Source of the DNA: Alcaligenes sp. SDU_A2
GTDB taxonomy: Bacteria; Pseudomonadota; Gammaproteobacteria; Burkholderiales; Burkholderiaceae_B
Reading direction: 5' to 3'
DNA: 64,000 nt
NCBI RefSeq assembly: GCF_038237375.1
Contig: NZ_CP151273.1
Span: 806,001-870,000, forward strand
The notes under the pieces are model-generated. The model searched no databases. It was not told the DNA's origin and saw nothing but the letters and a program-made list of their open reading frames with translations. Below, piece by piece: positions 59,021 through 64,000 of the stretch. Each line of letters begins with the position of its first letter. Positions within the stretch are counted from its first letter, which is position 1. The position numbers and the translations under genes were made by a program.

Positions 59021-61402
59021 TTATTGTGTTTTCTGCGTGGCCTGATCAATCAGTTCCAGCAGGCGCATGGGGCTGAGCGGGAACTCGTTAATGCACACAT
59101 TCAGCGGGGCCAGCGCCTGCTCCACCGCCGAGATCACGGCCGCTGCGACGGCGATGGTGGAGCATTCGCCCACGCCCTTGACGCCCAGGGGGTTCAGTGG
59201 TGTGGGTGAGGGGCAGAACAGCACGTCGATATGGGGGATTTCGGGGGCGGTGGGCAGCAGGTATTCGGCGCAGGTCGTGGACAGGGGCTGCCCTTGCGCG
59301 TCGTAGGCCATGTGCTCGAACAAGGCATTGCCCAGTCCGTGGACCACACCGCCGACAACCTGACCCGTCACGATCAGGGGGTTGATTAGATTGCCGCAGT
59401 CCTGCACGGCCAGATAGCGTGTAATCTCGATGGCACCCGTAGCCGCATCCACCTGAACTTCGCACGCGTGCGTGGAGCCGGCATAGGTCTGTGCGTCGCA
59501 GTGAAAGTGGGCGGTACATTCCAGCCCCGGATCGGTCTGGATGGGCAGGCTGTAGCCCGGCACCCCTTTCAGCATCATAGCCAAACGCGCCAGGCTGACG
59601 GTCTGGTCCGTGGCGCTGCTGGCGACGATGCCGTAGGCGATACTCAGCGTTTCCGGTGCAGCATTCAGTACGGCGGCGGCGACCTGCAGCACTTTTTCGC
59701 GTAATTGTTTCGATGCTTGTTCTACCGCCGTGCCCGCCATGAGCGCCTGACGGCTGGCGAACCCCCCCATTCCGAAGCCGATATGGCGGGTATCCCCGGC
59801 GTGAATGTCCACGCCGCCAGGGTCAATGCCGAAATGCGCGGCGCAGATCTGCGCCAGCGAGGTTTTGATGCCTTGGCCCATCGCCAAAGCGCCGGTAAAG
59901 ACGGCAATGCGCCCGGACGGGAAAATCTTGACGGTGGCCGATTCATAGGGGCCGCGGCCGGTGGGTTTGACCGCGTTGGCCAGCCCTTGGCCAAGGTATA
60001 GCCCTTGTTGCAAGGCCGCTTGTCGGCGCTGCTCGAAACCGCTGCGGTCCATCGCCTGTTCCGCCATGGCCTGCATGCGAGGAAAGTCGCCGCTGTCGAT
60101 CACCAGCGGTACGCCGGCTCTGGACTTGAGCGGCTTGGTGTACGGGATTTTGCTTATTGGGATCAGGTTCAGTTCGCGGCAACGGATCGGGTCCAGCCCG
60201 GTACGCTGAGCCAGTCTGTCCAGGAGCCTGTCCATGACGAAGGCCGCCTGCGGGTAGCCGGCGCCGCGCACGGTGGCGACCGGCACCTTGTTGGTGTAGA
60301 CCACATCGGCGGTCAGGCTGAAAGCCGGCACGAGATAAGGCCCCGTCATGGACGAGGCTGCGTTATAGGGGACGTTGGTGCCTTGCGGCGTGTAAGCGCC
60401 GTGGTCGTGGACAAAGTGGCCGCGCAGGCCTCGGATGCGCCCGTCGCGGTCCGCCGCCAACGACATGGTCCAGAACTGGTCGCGTTCCTGGATAGAGGTC
60501 AGGAAGTTCTCGCGCCTGTCCTCTATCCATTTAACCGGACGACGCAACAGTCGGGCGACGGCAGGAATAACGATTTCTTCTGGATAAATCATGAACTTGG
60601 CACCGAAGCCGCCGCCTACGTCCGGTGTGATGACCCGTAACTGGTCTTCGCGCTGACCCAGCATCAGTGCCAGGGTATAGTGCAGTTCGTGGGCCATCTG
60701 TGTAGAGGACCATACCGTCAGTTCCTGGTCTGCGATATCCAGTCGCGCCAGCACGCCACGCCCTTCGATGGGGTGGGCGCAGCCGCGATGGGCGCTAAAG
60801 GCCGCCTCGATAAGAATCTCGGCACCCTCGAAGGCCTTATCTATCTCGCCATAGGCCAGTGTGTAGTTTTGCAGTACGTTGCTGTCCAGTTCGGTGCGTA
60901 CCGGTGGCGCGTCTGGTGCCAGGGCCTGGCGTGCGTCGGCTACGGCGGGCAGAATCTCGAAATCGATGGCGACCAGTGCGGCTGCATCCTCGGCGATATG
61001 GCGTGATTGGGCCACGACGACGGCGATGGCCTCGCCGACAAAGGCGACCTCGTCGCGGGCCAGCACAAAGGGCACCGTGTTTTCCGGCAGCACGGCAAAA
61101 GCAAAGCCCAAGGGCATGCGCCAGTGGGTCAGTTCGCCCATCAGATCCTGGGCGGCGAACACGGCGTCTACGCCGGGCAGAGCACGGGCGGCCGACAAGT
61201 CGATGGAGCGGATGCGCGCGTGCGCGTGCGGGCTGCGCACAAAGCAGGCGTGCAGCACGCCGTCCATGGGGATGTCGTCCAGGAATTGCGCCTGCCCGCT
61301 CAGCAGGGCCTGGTCTTCCAGGCGCAGGAAAGATTGCCCCATACCGGGAGCGGGCAGCTCCAGGGCAGTCCGTTCCAGTGCGCGGGAGTTATTCATGTTC
61401 AT
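59021..61402 (-). CDS. Xanthine dehydrogenase family molybdopterin-binding subunit (CoxL-like)
   Basis: 793 residues, large subunit of a molybdenum hydroxylase. Seen: GRAQFLDDIPMDGVL-like start (SGQAQFLDDIPMDGVLHACF), VTPDVGGGFGAKFMIYPEEI, TVRGAGYPQAAFVMDRLLDR and a C-terminal GVKGVGECSTIAVAAAVISA containing the catalytic Glu. The CO-dehydrogenase active-site loop AYRCSFR is not present, so it is not a true CO dehydrogenase; more likely it hydroxylates an aromatic or N-heterocyclic acid. Start overlaps the 2Fe-2S gene by 14 bases. Confidence 0.92.
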   Translation of the reverse strand: MNMNNSRALERTALELPAPGMGQSFLRLEDQALLSGQAQFLDDIPMDGVLHACFVRSPHAHARIRSIDLSAARALPGVDAVFAAQDLMGELTHWRMPLGFAFAVLPENTVPFVLARDEVAFVGEAIAVVVAQSRHIAEDAAALVAIDFEILPAVADARQALAPDAPPVRTELDSNVLQNYTLAYGEIDKAFEGAEILIEAAFSAHRGCAHPIEGRGVLARLDIADQELTVWSSTQMAHELHYTLALMLGQREDQLRVITPDVGGGFGAKFMIYPEEIVIPAVARLLRRPVKWIEDRRENFLTSIQERDQFWTMSLAADRDGRIRGLRGHFVHDHGAYTPQGTNVPYNAASSMTGPYLVPAFSLTADVVYTNKVPVATVRGAGYPQAAFVMDRLLDRLAQRTGLDPIRCRELNLIPISKIPYTKPLKSRAGVPLVIDSGDFPRMQAMAEQAMDRSGFEQRRQAALQQGLYLGQGLANAVKPTGRGPYESATVKIFPSGRIAVFTGALAMGQGIKTSLAQICAAHFGIDPGGVDIHAGDTRHIGFGMGGFASRQALMAGTAVEQASKQLREKVLQVAAAVLNAAPETLSIAYGIVASSATDQTVSLARLAMMLKGVPGYSLPIQTDPGLECTAHFHCDAQTYAGSTHACEVQVDAATGAIEITRYLAVQDCGNLINPLIVTGQVVGGVVHGLGNALFEHMAYDAQGQPLSTTCAEYLLPTAPEIPHIDVLFCPSPTPLNPLGVKGVGECSTIAVAAAVISAVEQALAPLNVCINEFPLSPMRLLELIDQATQKTQ

Positions 61403-61898
61403 GGCTGGCCCTTATCGCGGCAGCGGCGTGTTGCACTGCGCGCACAATGTTCTGGTAGCCGGTGCAGCGACACAGGTGGCCGGACAGCACATCGCGGATT
61501 TGTTCTTCACTGGGGTCGGCGTGGCTTTCCAGCAACTCCACCACGGACATCAGCACGCCGGGTGTACAAAAACCACACTGCAGCGCATGCAGTTCCTTGA
61601 ATGCTTGCTGGACTGGATGCCAGCGGCCCTGTTTGTCGGCCAGCCCTTCGATGGTGCGGATCTGCATACCTTGGGCCTGGACCGCCAGCATCAGGCAACT
61701 GCGTGCCGAATGGCCGTCGATCTGTACGGTGCAGGCACCACACACGCCATGTTCGCAGCCTACGTGGGTGCCGGTCAGGCCCAGTTCGTGGCGCAGGAAA
61801 TCGGCCAGATTGACGCGCGGTTCGGCCTTCGCTGTCCGGTTGTGGCCGTTGACGCAAAGAGTGATGGGGCGGCTGCCCGAAAGCGTTGAGTTACTCAT
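61389..61898 (-). CDS. (2Fe-2S)-binding subunit of molybdenum hydroxylase (CoxS-like)
   Basis: 169 residues. Plant-ferredoxin-type cluster CEHGVCGACTVQIDG..C and second cluster CGFCTPG..CRCTGYQNI, both complete. Passes electrons from the Mo site to the FAD subunit. ATG at 61898 overlaps the upstream FAD subunit stop by eight bases. Confidence 0.95.
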   Translation of the reverse strand: MSNSTLSGSRPITLCVNGHNRTAKAEPRVNLADFLRHELGLTGTHVGCEHGVCGACTVQIDGHSARSCLMLAVQAQGMQIRTIEGLADKQGRWHPVQQAFKELHALQCGFCTPGVLMSVVELLESHADPSEEQIRDVLSGHLCRCTGYQNIVRAVQHAAAAIRASHEHE

Positions 61899-62766
61899 GC
61901 CCTTGTCCTGTACGAGAGAGCGCGAGTCGTAAGGCGCGCGCCGTGTATTCTTTGGCCAGACGCTGGCGATACCAGCCTTGCACATAACTGTCGCTGGAGG
62001 CCTCCACCTGGCCGCACAGCTCAGCGGCTCGGGCGATGTCCTGGGGGCCGGCAGGTGTGCCCAGCAAGGTGTTTTCTGCCTCGGTCATGCGCAGCGGAAA
62101 AGCGCCTACCCCGCCCAGGGTGATGCTGGCCCGCGCGACCAGCCCTGCCTTGTCCAACACAAGCAGGACGGCACATGAGACGATGGCAAAGTCGCCGTGG
62201 CGGCGGGAAAATTCCAGAAAAGCCCAGCCGTGGCCGGTCGGCCACGGCTGAACCTGCACTTGGGTCAGTAACTCGTCTGCCTGCATGCTGGGGGTCATGT
62301 AGGCAGCCGGAAACTGGGCCATTGGAATGGCTCTTTCCCCACGTACGCTGGAGACCGTCAGTACGGCATCCATTGCCATGCAGACGGTGGGTATTTCGGC
62401 TGAAGGGTCCAGTTGGCAGAGACTGCCGCCTACGGTGCCGCGATTGCGGGTCTGACGGTGCCCCACGTTCAGAATGGCTTCTTTCCAAAGTGGCAGGCGA
62501 GCCGCCACCAGTTCGGAGAATTCCACCTCACGCTGGCGCGTCATGGCACCGATGGCGATGCGGCCGTCCTCTTGCGGGCGGATATAGGCCAGCTCGGTCA
62601 AAGGATTGATGTCCACCAGTGCATCCGGAAATGCGAAGCGCATATTAAGCATGGCCAGTAGAGACTGGCCGCCGGCCAGCACGCGTGCGTTGTCCTGGGT
62701 GGACAACAGCTCCAGTGCCTGGGCCAATGTCTGAGGAGCGTGGTAATTGAAAACAGGAGCCTTCAT
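61891..62766 (-). CDS. FAD-binding subunit of molybdenum hydroxylase (CoxM-like)
   Basis: 291 residues. VLAGGQSLLAMLNMRFAFPD and RNRGTVGGSLCQLDPSAEIP are the two FAD loops of the family; C-terminal CO-dehydrogenase flavoprotein domain follows (SRRHGDFAIVSCAVLLVLDK). Final electron output of the complex. Gene order FAD, 2Fe-2S, Mo, CoxG. Confidence 0.94.
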   Translation of the reverse strand: MKAPVFNYHAPQTLAQALELLSTQDNARVLAGGQSLLAMLNMRFAFPDALVDINPLTELAYIRPQEDGRIAIGAMTRQREVEFSELVAARLPLWKEAILNVGHRQTRNRGTVGGSLCQLDPSAEIPTVCMAMDAVLTVSSVRGERAIPMAQFPAAYMTPSMQADELLTQVQVQPWPTGHGWAFLEFSRRHGDFAIVSCAVLLVLDKAGLVARASITLGGVGAFPLRMTEAENTLLGTPAGPQDIARAAELCGQVEASSDSYVQGWYRQRLAKEYTARALRLALSRTGQGHE

Positions 62767-62778
62767 GCCGATGCCGCC

Positions 62779-63771
62779 TTATATTTTGGAGAGGTCCAGC
62801 GCCGAGGCCGCGAACAGCTCCTCGGGCCGGACCAGGCGTTGCGACATGCCCTGGTCGTGATGGTATTGCGCGAACGTCTGGATGGTGTGGCGGTTGGCGT
62901 CCAGGCCATAGGGCCAGTAGTCCTCCCCCATCAGTGCGCGTGCTTCGTTGTGATGATGCACCATCCAGGGCAGTGTCACGGCCAGATGACACAGCTCGTT
63001 CAGCTCGTGGATGGCCAGCTCTTTGGCTTTCAGAAACGCCTTGTACACACTGACCGGCAACCAGGGGTTGTCCTGCACCAGGGACTTGCGTATGCCCACC
63101 ATATGCATGATGGGAAAGATGCCCGTGCGGCGGAAATAGTCTTTTTCCACCTCCAGATATTCGTCCCCGAACAGGCGGCCCACATTGGGCGCGCCGCGTA
63201 AAAAGCACGAAGGTGCGCGTGCGCCGATATAGCCGTCGATTTCGCCTTTTTCCAGCATGTCCGACAGCGTCCGGTCGTCGGGGATTTGTTCCAGGTGGAT
63301 GTCGGCCGGCAGGTCTATGGGCGCGCGTTCGCCTCGGCCCGGCTCTTCGATGCCGCCCCGCACCCATTTGATCTGGTTCGGGCGGATGCCGAACTCGTCT
63401 TGCAAGATGCCGCGAATCCAGACGTTGGCGGTGATCTGGTATTCGGGCACGCCGATGATCTTGCCTTTCAGGTCCTCGGGCTTTGTGATGCGGTCCGTGC
63501 GCACGTAGATGCCCGAATGGCGGAACACGCGCGACAGGAAAGCCGGAATGCCGACGTACTGATTGTCGCCGCGTGCCGTGGTCATCATGTGGCTGCTCAT
63601 GGAGATTTCCGTGACATCGAATTCCTCGTAGCGGAATGCGCGATGAAACGCTTCCTCCGGTTCCAGCGACACGACATTGACATCGCAGCCTTCAATGCCC
63701 ACGCGCCCGTCCTTCAAGGCCAGGGTGCGGTCGTAATTGCCAATCGATACGCTCAGCTTCAGTGTGCTCAT
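62779..63771 (-). CDS. 4,5-dihydroxyphthalate decarboxylase-like protein (NMT1/SBP fold)
   Basis: 330 residues with no signal peptide, starting MSTLKLSVSIGNYDRTLALK, then GRVGIEGCDVNVVSLEPEEA, EFDVTEISMSSHMMTTARGD, PEDLKGKIIGVPEYQITANV and HMVGIRKSLVQDNPWLPVSV. The lack of a signal and the NYDRTLALKDGRV start match cytoplasmic 4,5-dihydroxyphthalate decarboxylases, which reuse a periplasmic-binding-protein fold. Placed with a molybdenum hydroxylase, it may decarboxylate the hydroxylated aromatic acid. A cytoplasmic binding protein is the alternative. Confidence 0.8.
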   Translation of the reverse strand: MSTLKLSVSIGNYDRTLALKDGRVGIEGCDVNVVSLEPEEAFHRAFRYEEFDVTEISMSSHMMTTARGDNQYVGIPAFLSRVFRHSGIYVRTDRITKPEDLKGKIIGVPEYQITANVWIRGILQDEFGIRPNQIKWVRGGIEEPGRGERAPIDLPADIHLEQIPDDRTLSDMLEKGEIDGYIGARAPSCFLRGAPNVGRLFGDEYLEVEKDYFRRTGIFPIMHMVGIRKSLVQDNPWLPVSVYKAFLKAKELAIHELNELCHLAVTLPWMVHHHNEARALMGEDYWPYGLDANRHTIQTFAQYHHDQGMSQRLVRPEELFAASALDLSKI

Positions 63772-63780
63772 GGTGGGTCC

Positions 63781-64000
63781 TTAGTTGATTTTCAGTCCGA
63801 TTTTCTGGGCCAGTTCCCGGAAACGGTCGATATCCGTATTGATCATGGTCTGGAATTGGGCCGGCCCGTCGTGCGCGACCGTGTAGCCCAGGCTGGCCAG
63901 CTTGGCTTTTACGTCGTCACGCGCAATGATTTTTTCTACGGCGTCATGCACTTTTTGGATAACCGGCTCGGGTGTGCCCGCGGGGGCCAGCAGGCCGTGC
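63781..64000 (-). CDS. Bug/TctC-type substrate-binding protein (C-terminal part only)
   Basis: Only the last 72 residues are in the window: HGLLAPAGTPEPVIQKVHDA onward, ending FRELAQKIGLKIN. GLLAPAGTP..VI..... and the final TDIDRFRELAQKIGLKI are diagnostic of tripartite tricarboxylate (Bug) binding proteins, which are expanded in Alcaligenaceae. Upstream gene in the hydroxylase operon, so it may capture the aromatic acid substrate. Confidence 0.88.
   Translation of the reverse strand, partial: HGLLAPAGTPEPVIQKVHDAVEKIIARDDVKAKLASLGYTVAHDGPAQFQTMINTDIDRFRELAQKIGLKIN

Overview
The window looks like chromosome of a betaproteobacterium of the family Alcaligenaceae (an Alcaligenes-like organism is the best guess). 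This rests on gene content and order: darP divergent from pmbA; rplM-rpsI-argC-erpA running toward anmK, an M23 peptidase and tyrS; glyA-nrdR-ribD-ribE; a fused indolepyruvate oxidoreductase beside an Lrp regulator; an alanine/lysine-rich H1-like protein; Bug- and TRAP-type binding proteins. Most of it is moderately GC-rich by eye. The species call is inference.

Layout. 1-6000: decarboxylase (5' end cut), BaiN-type flavoprotein, a gcvH without gcvT or gcvP, structured repeat copy A, yggT, histone-like gene and a relic resembling the 3' end of nrdB. 6168-23567: mostly core genes (fused indolepyruvate oxidoreductase/Lrp pair, yaeQ, gltX, a Pat-like acetyltransferase, esterase-darP, pmbA, an orphan TRAP binding protein, rplM-rpsI, argC, erpA). 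23632-28072: accessory stretch between erpA and anmK, holding repeat copy B, a (AGCATC)n microsatellite, a higBA-like toxin-antitoxin pair whose toxin has two in-frame TAG codons, and a five-gene unit (DsbA-like, two SMR transporters, CMP/dCMP-type deaminase, MarR) with three matching palindromic operators. 28086-36514: core genes again. 36690-36780: tRNA-Ser(GGA), followed by an AT-richer island to about 42.4 kb (LysR, cupin, amine oxidase-like flavoprotein, aldehyde dehydrogenase, TRAP binding protein). 42798-45219: LysR divergent from a 2OG-Fe dioxygenase and LysE exporter. 45733-47980: arsR-arsC-arsB. 48090-52610: a compact operon of two lipid-A-type glycosyltransferases and a two-component system. 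52892-58074: small single genes. 58201-64000: a leftward catabolic operon with a molybdenum hydroxylase (FAD, 2Fe-2S and Mo subunits plus CoxG), a dihydroxyphthalate-decarboxylase-like protein and a Bug binding protein cut by the window end.

The strongest candidates for something undescribed are (a) the structured repeat, present as two diverged inverted copies (3671-4205 and 23632-24369) with terminal inverted repeats, nested stems carrying compensatory base-pair changes, and an extra module inserted in a hairpin tip of one copy; and (b) the MarR-controlled DsbA/SMR/SMR/deaminase unit with its own operator set. Nothing here was checked against a database; all family calls come from motifs, lengths and context.
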